Source of the DNA: DASRDR01 sp035550795
GTDB taxonomy: Bacteria; Methylomirabilota; Methylomirabilia; Rokubacteriales; DASRDR01
Reading direction: 5' to 3'
Assembly: GCA_035550795.1 (NCBI GenBank)
Contig: DASZOL010000052.1
Location: 1-64,000, forward strand
Length of the DNA stretch: 64,000 nt
Each line of letters starts with the position of its first letter. Position 1 is the first letter of the stretch. A program made the position numbers and the translations under genes. Shown one piece after another: positions 35,419-43,690 of this stretch. The notes beneath the pieces were generated by a model. That model had not been told where the DNA came from. It ran no database searches and saw only the letters and a list, made by a program, of their open reading frames with translations.

Positions 35419-36593
35419 GCAGCAGGGTCCAGCACGACCTTGGTGCAGTCGTCCCTCTTGTCGTTGAACATCCGGTAGGCCTCAGGCGCCCGGGACAGAG
35501 GCATGCGGTGACTGACGACGAACCCCGGATCGATGTCCCCGCGAACGATCCGATCGAGGAGCGGCCGGAGGTACGCGTGGACGTGCGTCTGACCCATGCG
35601 AAACGTCAGACCCTTGGCAAAGGCGGCACCGAACGGAACCTTGTCGAGAAACCCACCGTAGACCCCCGGAATCGACACGGTCCCGCCTTTGCGGCAAGCC
35701 TGGATTGCCTGGCGGAGCGCATGGGCCCGATCGGTCCCGAGTCGAACCGCGAGCTTGACGCGATCGTACCGCGCGTCGAGGCTTCGGCCATGGGCCTCCG
35801 TGCCCACCGCATCGATGCAGGCGTCGGGTCCTCGCCCGCCCGTGCGTTGCTTCAGTTCCTCGACCACGTCTTCGACCACCTCGTAGTTGAGGGTCTCGGC
35901 TTTGCCGGCGGTCTCGGCCAGCCGCAAACGCGCCTGCCATCGGTCGATGGCGATCACCCGCTCGGCTCCGAGCAGGTAGGCGCTCTGGATGGCAAACTGA
36001 CCGACGGGTCCGCATCCCCAGACCGCGACCACATCGCCCGGCTGGATCCCACAGTGCGCGGCGGCCATGTACCCCGTCGGGAAGATGTCGGACAGGAACA
36101 GGACCTGCTCGTTCGTCAGAGTCTCCGGCACTGCAATCGGCCCGACGTCCGCGAACGGCACCCGCACGAACTCCGCCTGTCCACCCGCGTATCCGCCGTA
36201 CAGGTGCGAGTAGCCGAACAATCCACCGCCGGAAAAGCCGTACACGCCTTCCGCCATCTCGGCGTTCGGATTCGAGTTGTCGCAGAGGGACGTGAGGCCC
36301 TGGCTACACGGCAGACACGTCCCGCAGGCGATCGCAAACGGGACGACGACACGTGACCCGCGAGGTAGCGAGGTGACTCCCGACCCGACCTCCACAACCT
36401 CGCCCATGAACTCGTGACCCAGAATGTCGCCCGCCTCCATCGTCGGGATGACGCCGTTGAAGAGGTGCAGATCAGAGCCGCAGATGGCGGTCGATGTCAC
36501 CCGGATGATGGCATCCCGCGGGTTGAGGATCTCCGGCTCCGGAACCGATTCCACGCGAATATCATGGGGGGCGTGCCAGCACACTGCTCTCAT
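35415..36593 (-). CDS. Zinc-dependent alcohol dehydrogenase (formaldehyde-dehydrogenase-like)
   Basis: 392 residues, full length. Catalytic zinc site Cys in TAICGSDLHLF and GHEFMGEVVEVG; structural-zinc region CGTCLPCSQGLTSLCDN; Rossmann motif VAVWGCGPVGQFA. The YGGYAGGQAEFVRVPFAD stretch is typical of glutathione-independent formaldehyde-dehydrogenase-like/threonine-type enzymes. Oxidises an alcohol or aldehyde with NAD(P). Two bases separate it from the SRPBCC gene; the three-gene unit looks like a detoxification module. Confidence 0.9.
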   Translation of the reverse strand: MRAVCWHAPHDIRVESVPEPEILNPRDAIIRVTSTAICGSDLHLFNGVIPTMEAGDILGHEFMGEVVEVGSGVTSLPRGSRVVVPFAIACGTCLPCSQGLTSLCDNSNPNAEMAEGVYGFSGGGLFGYSHLYGGYAGGQAEFVRVPFADVGPIAVPETLTNEQVLFLSDIFPTGYMAAAHCGIQPGDVVAVWGCGPVGQFAIQSAYLLGAERVIAIDRWQARLRLAETAGKAETLNYEVVEDVVEELKQRTGGRGPDACIDAVGTEAHGRSLDARYDRVKLAVRLGTDRAHALRQAIQACRKGGTVSIPGVYGGFLDKVPFGAAFAKGLTFRMGQTHVHAYLRPLLDRIVRGDIDPGFVVSHRMPLSRAPEAYRMFNDKRDDCTKVVLDPAA

Positions 36594-36595
36594 GG

Positions 36596-37348
36596 CTAGG
36601 CGCTCCGGGCGAGGTCCGGATCCGTCCCGTATCCCTCCTGCCTGGCCTCGCGGGACCTCGCGGCCACGGAGATCTCACCTGTCTCCATCACTTGCTTGAA
36701 GCGTCGCAACGCCTCACGGACGAGGCGGTCGCCACCCTGTCCAAGGAGGGCCGCAACCGCCGCTCCGACCTTGCGCCCAGGCGGGGCATAGGTCAGGATC
36801 ACCTTGATTTCGGTGCCGCGTTCGCCGGGCGCGGGCGTGAAGCGTACCGAGCCAGCGACGTCCAGGTCCGCGCCCGGGTCCGAGCGCCAGGCCAGAAGGC
36901 GGCCTGGCTCGTCGGCAGTCAGCTCGGCCTCCCAGATCATGGTGACCCCCCCGGGCCCCGTCATGACCCAACGTGACTGTCCAGGGCCCAAGGCGGTCAC
37001 CGACACGAGGTGCTCTGGCAGGAGGCGCGGCAGCCGCTCGAGGTCGCGCCACGCCTGGTAGACGTCGTCCGCGGAGCGCCGTACCGTCATCGTCCGCTCG
37101 ACGTGCAGGCCTCGACCCGCTGCCAGCGTCGGCATGTCCGGGCGGCGCTTGGGGGATACGCGTCTGCGAGGACCCTTCGACCAGATCCAGAGGACCCCAA
37201 GGCCGGCTGCCACCGCCATCAGCGCGAGCTCCCGGCCCCGGTGGTCGACCGTCCTCCCGCCGAGCCCGCTCCCCCACATCTCGTGGTCAGGCGCGTCGGT
37301 CTGTTCGCCCCGGTGAGAGCGGGCGCCTGATGTCCTGGCACTGTCCAT
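36596..37348 (-). CDS. Membrane-anchored SRPBCC (polyketide cyclase/dehydrase-like) protein
   Basis: 250 residues, ATG at 37348 with GAGGAGGG upstream. A membrane helix (LALMAVAAGLGVLWIWS) precedes a START/SRPBCC domain: VERTMTVRRSADDVYQAWRDLERLPRLLPEHLVSVTALGPGQSRWV...GTEIKVILTYAPPGRKVGAAVAALLGQGGDRLVREALRRFKQVMETGE. This pattern (Coq10/YgfB-like COG5637) binds hydrophobic ligands. First gene of the SRPBCC-ADH-SDR unit. Confidence 0.85.
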   Translation of the reverse strand: MDSARTSGARSHRGEQTDAPDHEMWGSGLGGRTVDHRGRELALMAVAAGLGVLWIWSKGPRRRVSPKRRPDMPTLAAGRGLHVERTMTVRRSADDVYQAWRDLERLPRLLPEHLVSVTALGPGQSRWVMTGPGGVTMIWEAELTADEPGRLLAWRSDPGADLDVAGSVRFTPAPGERGTEIKVILTYAPPGRKVGAAVAALLGQGGDRLVREALRRFKQVMETGEISVAARSREARQEGYGTDPDLARSA

Positions 37349-37466
37349 GAGTAGGATCCCTCCTCAGCTGACCGTGACCCGCCCGGTTGGTGTTCACCCG
37401 GCAGCGTTCGCGCCAAGATGGAGCTCATATTCCGGAGATCCGGCGCCACGTCCCAACGGACGAGCT

Positions 37467-37482
37467 AGCAAGGGGCGTGCCC
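37467..37482 (-). promoter_or_regulatory. Sigma-54-type promoter of the SRPBCC-ADH-SDR unit
   Basis: Minus-strand GGGCACGCCCCTTGCT, exact spacing. Predicted start near 37455, 107 bases before the ATG at 37348. Confidence 0.5.
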
Positions 37483-37550
37483 TCACTTTTCTCCGCGTGA
37501 GGTCGGAGCCGGGGGGCCGGGGTCGCCCCGGCCGGCCTGACCGTGGCACT

Positions 37551-37563
37551 TGACGCGCCGACA
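37551..37563. promoter_or_regulatory. Candidate off-register activator site midway between divergent promoters
   Basis: TGACG-N3-CGACA, the same half-sites but closer together than in the main arrays. Its centre is almost equidistant (about 87-89 bp) from the -12 elements at 37468 and 37644. Weak on its own. Confidence 0.3.
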
Positions 37564-37630
37564 GGCGCGGAGAGGAGGATCCGGTGCCAGGGTGTCGCGA
37601 TCCAGGAATGCGCGCCTGGCGGATCGCCCG

Positions 37631-37646
37631 TGGCAGTCTCCTTGCA
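37631..37646 (+). promoter_or_regulatory. Sigma-54-type promoter upstream of the DUF421 unit
   Basis: TGGCAGTCTCCTTGCA, exact spacing and a perfect -12. Predicted start near 37657. Confidence 0.5.
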
Positions 37647-37662
37647 CCAAGGCGTGGCTGAG

Positions 37663-38163
37663 GTGAAGGAACAGCTGGACTCGGCCGCCGTCGCGGTGTT
37701 CCAGCAACGAGTGTGGCGTGCCCAGCGCGTGGCTTGGGCGCTGATGGCTCTCATCGTCCTGGCTGCGGTCGCCGGGCTCCTGGGACCGGGTCCGCTCAGC
37801 TCGAGGACGGTGACGAGCGCCGATGGCGCGTTCCGGGTGGACTACGCGCGTTTCCTCCGGCGCGGGACCCGAACGACGCTTCGGATTCACGTCCGACCGG
37901 CGACCGCGGAGGCGTCGACCCTCGCCCTGTGGCTCGCGCGATCCTACCTGGAAACCATGAAGGTCGACGGCGTGGTCCCGCCACCGGGACGAGTCCAGGC
38001 CGGTCCCGACCGCATGACCTGGAGCTTCGAGGTGAACCCGCAGCCAGGGAAGCCGCTGACCGTGACGTTCCATCTTCTCCCGGAGGGGAGCGGTGGGCTA
38101 AGGGCGGAGGTCGGCCTGGGGACGGGGCCCACACTCGGGTTCCGTCAGTGGGTCTACCCCTAG
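37663..38163 (+). CDS. Single-pass membrane protein of unknown function
   Basis: 166 residues from a GTG at 37663; the frame is open from 37543 but the promoter at 37631 favours the later start, with a nearly absent leader. One membrane helix (RVAWALMALIVLAAVAGLLGPGPL), then a soluble domain of about 110 residues (TVTSADGAFRVDYARFLRRGTRTTLRIHV...MTWSFEVNPQPGKPLTVTFHLLPEGSGGLRAEVGLGTGPTLGFRQWVYP) with beta character. This arrangement, just before DUF421, is a recurring pair in soil bacteria; no function known. Confidence 0.6.
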   Translation: MKEQLDSAAVAVFQQRVWRAQRVAWALMALIVLAAVAGLLGPGPLSSRTVTSADGAFRVDYARFLRRGTRTTLRIHVRPATAEASTLALWLARSYLETMKVDGVVPPPGRVQAGPDRMTWSFEVNPQPGKPLTVTFHLLPEGSGGLRAEVGLGTGPTLGFRQWVYP

Positions 38164-38181
38164 CCGGGAAGGAGGGGCCGC

Positions 38182-38643
38182 GTGGACTCCGTCGTGCGGG
38201 CTGTGCTCGTGTACGCGCTGCTGCTGGGTCTCTTCCGGTCGGCCGGCAAGCGGACTCTCGCGCACACCACGACCTTTGACCTGGTGCTAGTCCTGATCAT
38301 CAGCGAAGCGATCTCGACTGCGCTGGGAGGCGACGACTACTCCCTCACCAATGCCGCGATCATCGTGGTCACGCTCATCCTCCTGGACATCGCGTTGTCG
38401 GTGGTCAAGCGGCAGTCGCCGCGCGTGGAGGCGCTGATCGATGGCCTGCCGCTGGTCCTCTTCCAGGACGGCCGACCCCGAGCCGAGCACATGGCGCGCG
38501 AACGCCTCGATATCGACGACATCCTGGCTGCCGCCCGCGAGCGGCATGGGGTCACGCGCGTGGAGGATATTGAGGAGGCGATCCTCGAGCGGAGCGGAGA
38601 GATCTCGGTGATCCTCCGGAATCGCCCATCTTCAAAGGGATGA
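38182..38643 (+). CDS. DUF421 (YetF-like) membrane protein
   Basis: 153 residues, GTG start with GGAAGGAGGGGCC upstream. Three hydrophobic segments then the DUF421 cytosolic domain: RSAGKRTLAHTTTFDLVLVLIISEAISTALGGDDYSLTNAAIIVVTLILLDIALS...PRVEALIDGLPLVLFQDGRPRAEHMARERLDIDDILAAAR. YetF-type proteins affect spore or envelope physiology in Bacillus; role here unknown. 18 bases after the preceding gene. Confidence 0.88.
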   Translation: MDSVVRAVLVYALLLGLFRSAGKRTLAHTTTFDLVLVLIISEAISTALGGDDYSLTNAAIIVVTLILLDIALSVVKRQSPRVEALIDGLPLVLFQDGRPRAEHMARERLDIDDILAAARERHGVTRVEDIEEAILERSGEISVILRNRPSSKG

Positions 38644-38715
38644 AACCCCCCAGGAGTCATGGGACCACGTAGATCCTCCCGAGCGCTCGTCCCCCTCAGG
38701 TTCGTGATGACAGGG

Positions 38716-38739
38716 CGTCACCCCCGCGACATGTTGTCG
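38716..38739. promoter_or_regulatory. Partial enhancer-like array upstream of the gas-vesicle cluster
   Basis: CGTCA-N6-CGACA-N3-TGTCG in the common register, but about 290 bp from the -12 at 39018, farther than in the other cases. Confidence 0.4.
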
Positions 38740-39004
38740 CCAGGCGTACCGCAGCAAACTTAACGAGGTTGCCAGTCCGGCCGCGCCAGGCCAGCGTCCT
38801 TTCGACCTCATTCTTGACTGCCTCGGCGCGCGCGACTACCTCGGCGCGTTGTCGAGGCGACGGCATTCACGCGGTTGGCGTGACGTGACCGTCCTCGTAC
38901 CGCCGGCCGCCTCGGCCCTCTGAGCCGCTTCGCGCTGTGCCGCAACGCCTAAGGGACGCTGCCCGACGTGGACTGTCAACGCGCCACGGCATCCGACTCA
39001 CCCC

Positions 39005-39020
39005 GGGCATGCGTCTTGCT
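39005..39020 (+). promoter_or_regulatory. Sigma-54-type promoter upstream of the gas-vesicle cluster
   Basis: GGGCATGCGTCTTGCT, exact GG-N10-GC spacing with a perfect -12. Predicted start near 39031, 26 bases before the ATG at 39057 and about 360 before the first gas-vesicle gene. Confidence 0.45.
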
Positions 39021-39056
39021 CCGATGCCGCCGGACATTGCGCGTGGAGGTTTCGCC

Positions 39057-39350
39057 ATGACTAGCGAGGACGCGTGTCATCCCCTGACCCCCAAGCCGGC
39101 GCGTCAGGAAACCCGGGGCGGAGCCCGAGGGCTTGACAGGTCTGGCACGCCTTCGTGCGGCGCTCGGTCTTCCGAAGAGCAAGACGCACCGGTCAGGGCA
39201 AGACCCGCTCGCGTGAGCTTCTCGCGCGCGACCTCGCCTTGCGACTGTGTGGTGATTCGACTATCCTGGCTGCGCATCGGGAGTGTCGGGCGCCCTTCCC
39301 GACCTCGGAGCATGTCGGCACGCACGGGTATTGATCCCGCCGGCCCGTGA
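39057..39350 (+). CDS. Doubtful 97-residue ORF in the gas-vesicle leader
   Basis: GGAGG lies 7 bases before the ATG, an excellent initiation region directly after the sigma-54-type promoter. The protein (MTSEDACHPLTPKPARQETRGG...) has four Cys, many Arg/Ser and no recognisable fold. It may be a real regulator, a leader peptide, or a decayed gene whose original frame is lost. Confidence 0.3.
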   Translation: MTSEDACHPLTPKPARQETRGGARGLDRSGTPSCGARSSEEQDAPVRARPARVSFSRATSPCDCVVIRLSWLRIGSVGRPSRPRSMSARTGIDPAGP

Positions 39351-39391
39351 GGTCAGGCGGGTGACTAGCGTGAAAGGAGTCGTCCCGAAAC

Positions 39392-39766
39392 GTGCGGACC
39401 GATCTGCCCGTGGGAGCGCAGCGAGGAACCGGTCTCGTCGACCTGCTCGATCGGGTCCTGGACAAGGGACTCCTCATCGCGGGGGACATCCGGATCTCGC
39501 TGGCCGAGGTCGAGCTCCTCACCATACGGATCCGGCTGATCGTGTGCTCCATCGACAAGGCTCAAGAGATCGGACTGGACTGGTGGAAGTACGATCGGCA
39601 CCTGGCTCCAGGGACTCGAGCCCTGGCGGGGGAGACGGAGGCCCTGCGTCGCCAGGTCAGGGCCCTCGAACGCCGAATCGCTGCGCTCACCACGCGCCAG
39701 GCGCCCCCCGGGCGTCGGGTCGCGCGCAAGCGGACGGCCCCCACGGTGACCCCCACGGGAGGATGA
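39392..39766 (+). CDS. GvpA-family gas-vesicle protein with extended tail (GvpJ/M-like)
   Basis: 124 residues, GTG start. Core GLVDLLDRVLDKGLLIAGDIRISLAEVELLTIRIRLIVCSIDKAQEIGLDWW is the GvpA/J/M fold, but the GDIRISLAEVELL wording fits the minor J/M type rather than the major rib protein. The C-terminal half is a Arg-rich coiled-coil-like tail. Minor GvpA paralogues nucleate vesicle assembly. First gas-vesicle gene of a same-strand run ending at 48115. Confidence 0.88.
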   Translation: MRTDLPVGAQRGTGLVDLLDRVLDKGLLIAGDIRISLAEVELLTIRIRLIVCSIDKAQEIGLDWWKYDRHLAPGTRALAGETEALRRQVRALERRIAALTTRQAPPGRRVARKRTAPTVTPTGG

Positions 39767-39769
39767 GCG

Positions 39770-40108
39770 ATGCCAATTGAGCGCACTACAGGCGGAACCA
39801 GCCTCATCGACGTCCTCGATCGCGTGCTCGACAAGGGCATCGTCATCGACGCCTGGGTCCGTGTGTCCCTCGTCGGCATCGACCTGATCACGGTCGAGGC
39901 CCGCGTCGTGGTGGCCTCCATCGACACCTACCTGAAGTACTCGGAATCGATGGCTCAGGTGGCTCCAGTGTCGCGACCGGCCGCGGTCGCGTCCCAGGAG
40001 GCCGTCCTCGCCGAGAACGTCGCTCTCAGGGCACAGCTCGCTGCGACCCCCTCGAGATCCTCGCGGTCTGGTCGCGCCCGGCGGCGACGGACCCCCCAGC
40101 CCGCCTGA
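39770..40108 (+). CDS. gvpA: Major gas-vesicle structural protein GvpA, with C-terminal extension
   Basis: 112 residues, GGAGG before the ATG. SLIDVLDRVLDKGIVIDAWVRVSLVGIDLITVEARVVVASIDTYLKYSE is nearly the canonical GvpA rib protein, which polymerises into the gas-filled shell. About 45 extra residues (Ala/Arg-rich) follow, whereas classical GvpA ends soon after this core at about 70 residues. No GvpC-like reinforcing protein is present in the window. Confidence 0.95.
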   Translation: MPIERTTGGTSLIDVLDRVLDKGIVIDAWVRVSLVGIDLITVEARVVVASIDTYLKYSESMAQVAPVSRPAAVASQEAVLAENVALRAQLAATPSRSSRSGRARRRRTPQPA

Positions 40109-40111
40109 GCC

Positions 40112-42256
40112 GTGAGCCGGGGCGCTGCGTCGGTGCGAGCGGCGCGACGGTCCGAGCCGCGATCCGAGCAGCGGCTCGGATTCCTGGAGTTCCTGCTCGC
40201 CTGTGAAAACCCGGCCGAGATGGCCGAGCGATCCCTGGAGTGGCTCAGCGAGCACGCAGGGGTGCGCGAGGGCCACTGTTTCCTGCTCAACGCGGACCGA
40301 ACGCGGCTCATCCACCTGACGGCCCATGGCGTTTCGGTTACGGCCGTCAACGGCCGTACGGTGGACCTGGAGTCCGGGGACCACCGGCTGACCCGGCTGC
40401 TATCCGCCTCCCGACCCGTCGTGCTCTCCAGAGACCTGGCCGGCCTGCTGCTCTCGCCGCGGGTCCCCGTCCTGGCCATGCCGCTTCATAGCACCGAGAC
40501 TCAGGAGCAGGCGCCGGGAGGGCTGCTCGTGGTCCGCCCGGTGACCGCCAACCGGCAGGAGCTCGAGTGGGTGACCCAGTATCTCGGCTACCGGTTCACC
40601 CGCGCGCGGATGAGGGGGACCGTCATCGAGACCGAGCGTCGGCTTCGCCGAGAGCGCGATCTCCTCCAAAGCGTCCTTGACCGCGTCACCGATCCGATCA
40701 TGCTGACCGATACCGAGGGCCGCATGGTCATCGCGAACGGGCTGGCCGAGCGCCTCTTCGCGACCCACGAAGACGAGAGCGAAGGCCGCCGCCGGGCGGT
40801 GGCCATCAACAACATGCTGTTCTCCTCGGCGCTGGGCCGGAGCGCCGTGGAGCAGCGGACGTCAGGGCCCCGCGAGCTCGCGCTGGTGGACCCCACCGAG
40901 GGATCGGATCTTCTCTTCGAGTTGATCAGCACGACCGCCGGAGACGTACGGATGGGCATGGGCATCGTGTCGATCCTGCGGAACGTGTCCGACCTCCGGC
41001 GTGCGACCGAGGAGATCGAGAAGAACTACCAGAAGCTGCGCGCGGCGGAGGCGGAGGTCCGCGCCGAGCGCGATCGGCTGGGGCTCGTCATCGATTCGGT
41101 CGCAGACCCCATCTTGGTCACCGATCCCTCCGGCAACCTCGTCATGATGAACGCGCCGGCCGGACGCCTGTTCTCCGCGTCCGAGCAGGCCAGCGTGGCT
41201 GAGATACAGCGCGTGCAGGCGAACGACGCCAACTTCAGCTCGTTCGTGTCGAACCTCCTCTTCGACAAGAGCGGAGGGTCGAAGTACCAAGGCAGCGTGA
41301 GCCTCGTCGACCCGAGGACCGGCGAGCCGATCCCGGTGGAAGCGATATCGGGCAACGTGTACGGTGATGCCGCCAAGGTGTCGGGCATCGTCACCATTCT
41401 CCACGACCGGACCGAGGCCATCGAGCGCGAGCTGCTCTACGAGCAGCTCAAGGCGGCCTCGGCCCAGCTCGAGCGGCGGGTCCAGGAGGCGACGTCGGCC
41501 CTCGTTCACCAGAACGAGCTCCTCCGCCGGCAGGCCATCGAGCTGGAGCAGGCGTCGGTGGCCAAATCCCAGTTCCTGGCTAACGTCTCGCACGACGTAC
41601 GCACGCCGCTCAACGCCATCCTCGGCTATACGAGCCTGCTTCTTCGCGGCGTCTCGGGTCCGCTGGATCCCACCCAGCAGGAAGCCCTGTCCCGCATTGA
41701 CGCCAACGGGCGTCACCTGTTGGCCTTGATCAACGAGATCCTCGACATCTCGCGCATCGAGGCGGGTAAGATGCCGGTCCGCTTCGCCTCGATCAAGCTG
41801 AACGACCTGATCCGCGAGATCATGAGCGAGGTCGAGCCGCTGATCGCCAGCTCGAATCTGACGGTGACTGCCAGTGTGCCCCACGGTCTCCCGATGATCC
41901 GGAGCGACCGCCAGAAGGTCAAGCAGATCCTGCTGAACCTCCTGACGAATGCGCTCAAGTTCACCCCGCGCGGCTCGGTATCCGTGTCGTGCACACACCG
42001 GCGAGCGCACCGGGAGATGGCCATCGCCGTCGCTGACACCGGCATCGGTATCGCGGCGACGGATCAGATGCGGATCTTCGAGGCCTTCTCCCAGGCCGAC
42101 CCCACCCAGACGCGGGAAGTCGGCGGAACCGGTCTCGGGCTGGCCATCTGCCGTCGCCTCGCGACCGTGCTCGACGGCCGGATCACGATTGAGAGCGAGC
42201 TCCGCCAGGGCTCGACCTTCACCCTGATCCTTCCTCTGGGGCCGAAGCGGACGTGA
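40112..42256 (+). CDS. Soluble GAF-PAS-PAS histidine kinase embedded in the gas-vesicle cluster
   Basis: 714 residues, GTG start, no membrane helices. A GAF-like N-terminus (LEFLLACENPAEMAERSLEWLSEHAGVREGHCFLLN), two PAS domains with near-identical openings (VLDRVTDPIMLTDTEGRMVIANG; VIDSVADPILVTDPSGNLVMMNA), coiled coil, HisKA with H-box LANVSHDVRTPLNAILGY, N-box LLNLLTNALKFTPRG, and G-boxes DTGIGIAATDQMRIFEAFSQAD and GTGLGLAICRRLA. A cytosolic sensor, perhaps of redox or light. Overlaps the receiver gene by 4 bases. Confidence 0.93.
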   Translation: MSRGAASVRAARRSEPRSEQRLGFLEFLLACENPAEMAERSLEWLSEHAGVREGHCFLLNADRTRLIHLTAHGVSVTAVNGRTVDLESGDHRLTRLLSASRPVVLSRDLAGLLLSPRVPVLAMPLHSTETQEQAPGGLLVVRPVTANRQELEWVTQYLGYRFTRARMRGTVIETERRLRRERDLLQSVLDRVTDPIMLTDTEGRMVIANGLAERLFATHEDESEGRRRAVAINNMLFSSALGRSAVEQRTSGPRELALVDPTEGSDLLFELISTTAGDVRMGMGIVSILRNVSDLRRATEEIEKNYQKLRAAEAEVRAERDRLGLVIDSVADPILVTDPSGNLVMMNAPAGRLFSASEQASVAEIQRVQANDANFSSFVSNLLFDKSGGSKYQGSVSLVDPRTGEPIPVEAISGNVYGDAAKVSGIVTILHDRTEAIERELLYEQLKAASAQLERRVQEATSALVHQNELLRRQAIELEQASVAKSQFLANVSHDVRTPLNAILGYTSLLLRGVSGPLDPTQQEALSRIDANGRHLLALINEILDISRIEAGKMPVRFASIKLNDLIREIMSEVEPLIASSNLTVTASVPHGLPMIRSDRQKVKQILLNLLTNALKFTPRGSVSVSCTHRRAHREMAIAVADTGIGIAATDQMRIFEAFSQADPTQTREVGGTGLGLAICRRLATVLDGRITIESELRQGSTFTLILPLGPKRT

Positions 42257-42705
42257 CCAGGAAGGCCACCAAGCCTGAGGCGCGGAAGCCTCCGACGGCC
42301 GGCGGCGGGAAGGAACCGCTCGTCCTCATCGTGGACGACGTCCAGGACAACCGGACGGTGTACGTGCTGTTCCTCAGGTTCTCGGGCTTCCGGGTCGCCG
42401 AGGCCGAAAACGGCGTGGAAGCGCTTCGCCAGGCCGAGGCCCTCGTGCCGGACATCATCGTCATGGACCTGTCGCTCCCGGTGATGGACGGCTGGGAGGC
42501 CACCCGGCATTTGAAGCGGGGCCGCCGGACCGAGGGGATTCCGGTCATCGCACTGACCGGCCACGCCCTCCCGGAGCATGCGAAGGCGGCCCGCGAGGCC
42601 GGCTGCGACCTGGTCATCACGAAGCCATGTCTGCCCGATCAGCTCGTGGACGCGATTCGGCGTATCCTTGACTCGTCGAAGCTCCGGCCGAAGGGCGGGA
42701 GGTGA
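42253..42705 (+). CDS. Single-domain response regulator of the gas-vesicle cluster
   Basis: 150 residues, GTG start. About 22 basic residues precede the receiver: Asp28/29 pocket (LIVDDVQDN), phospho-acceptor Asp72 (IIVMDLSLPVMDGWEATRHL), Thr in ALTGHA, Lys in VITKPC. No DNA-binding output, so it cannot itself regulate transcription. It may control vesicle assembly or a phosphorelay. Cognate partner of the overlapping kinase. Confidence 0.9.
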   Translation: MTRKATKPEARKPPTAGGGKEPLVLIVDDVQDNRTVYVLFLRFSGFRVAEAENGVEALRQAEALVPDIIVMDLSLPVMDGWEATRHLKRGRRTEGIPVIALTGHALPEHAKAAREAGCDLVITKPCLPDQLVDAIRRILDSSKLRPKGGR

Positions 42706-42709
42706 TGCC

Positions 42710-43690
42710 GTGAAGAGGAAGCGCTCGAAACCGGGGGCCCGGCGTGCGGGAGTCTCCCGTCCGGACGCGCCCGGACGTGCGGCCCCGACGAAGCGCCCGA
42801 CGTCCGCCACGCCCCCCGCGAAGCGGAAGCTGGGCGGGGTCGCGGCGCCGACTGGCGCCGTCGCTCGGAGCGCGTCTCCCCGGCGGCCGCCCGGCGTGGT
42901 CGACACCCCTTCGGCGAGCCGAGCGCGCGAAAGCCGCGGCAAGTACGTGTACTGCATCATCCAAAGCGGCGCGGCACGCCGCTTTGGGCCGATCGGTCTC
43001 GGTGGCACGCCGACCGAGGTCCATACCGTCAGCTTCCGGGAGATCGCCGCCGTCGTCTCGGATACGCCCGAAGAGGTCCTGGACGCGACGCGCGAAAACG
43101 TTCTTGCGCACGAGCGGGTGAACGAGACGGTCATGAGGAGCTTCACGGTGATCCCGATGTCCTTCGGGACCGTGTTCAAGACGCGCGACGACATCGTGGA
43201 GCTCCTGCGGGGCGCCTACGACGCCTTCCGCGACGTTCTGGACAAGATGCAGGATAAGGTGGAATTCGGCCTCAAGGTGCTGTGGGACCGGGATGTCATG
43301 ATCCGGGAGATCGAGAACGACGACGACGACATCCGGCGGCTCAAGAACGAGATCTCCGACGTTCCCGGCTCGACCTACTTTGCGCGGATGCAGTACGGCC
43401 GGCAGATCGAGGCGGCGCTCCAGGGGCGGTCCGAGCAGTGCGTGGCCGACATCTTCGCGCAGCTTCGGGACGTGTCGGTGGCTGCCCGGGCCAACAAGCC
43501 CATCGGCGACAAGATGATCATGAACGCGGCCTTCCTGGTCTCGCGGGACAAGGAAACGGCCTTCGACGCGAAGGTCAAGGAAGTCGGCGCCCTCTACGAC
43601 AAGTTCAATTTCCGCTACACGGGGCCCTGGCCGCCGTACAACTTCGTCAACATCCGCCTCAAGCTCGAGCGCGCGCGGGAGTCCGAGTGA
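42710..43690 (+). CDS. gvpF/L: Gas-vesicle protein GvpF/L (first copy) with basic N-terminal extension
   Basis: 326 residues from a GTG at 42710 with GGGAGGTGA upstream. About 75 disordered basic residues (KRKRSKPGARRAG...) precede the GvpF/L domain KYVYCIIQSGAARRFGPIGLGG...VHTVSFREIAAVVSDTP...VMRSFTVIPMSFGTVFKTRDDIVELL, ending in GPWPPYNFVNIRLKLERA. GvpF/L proteins bind GvpA and are assembly/chaperone factors; this copy is the most canonical. The next gene starts within its last codons. Confidence 0.94.
   Translation: MKRKRSKPGARRAGVSRPDAPGRAAPTKRPTSATPPAKRKLGGVAAPTGAVARSASPRRPPGVVDTPSASRARESRGKYVYCIIQSGAARRFGPIGLGGTPTEVHTVSFREIAAVVSDTPEEVLDATRENVLAHERVNETVMRSFTVIPMSFGTVFKTRDDIVELLRGAYDAFRDVLDKMQDKVEFGLKVLWDRDVMIREIENDDDDIRRLKNEISDVPGSTYFARMQYGRQIEAALQGRSEQCVADIFAQLRDVSVAARANKPIGDKMIMNAAFLVSRDKETAFDAKVKEVGALYDKFNFRYTGPWPPYNFVNIRLKLERARESE

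Larger units (their letters stand above)
38644..39391. other. 750-bp regulatory region upstream of the gas-vesicle cluster
   Basis: Contains a partial enhancer array (38716-38739), a second TGTCG-N3-CGACG cluster (38850-38862), a sigma-54-type promoter (39005-39020), a doubtful ORF (39057-39350), and a possible weak sigma-70-type pair (TTGCGA near 39240, CTATCC about 16 bases on). Confidence 0.45.

Noticed and set aside
37544..37559. TGGCACTTGACGCGCC as a sigma-54 promoter
   Set aside because: A perfect -24 element, but the -12 position reads CGCGC instead of TTGCW.
39132..39150. TGGCACGCCTTCGTGC just upstream of the gas-vesicle genes
   Set aside because: GG to GC spacing is 11 and the -12 element is not TTGC.
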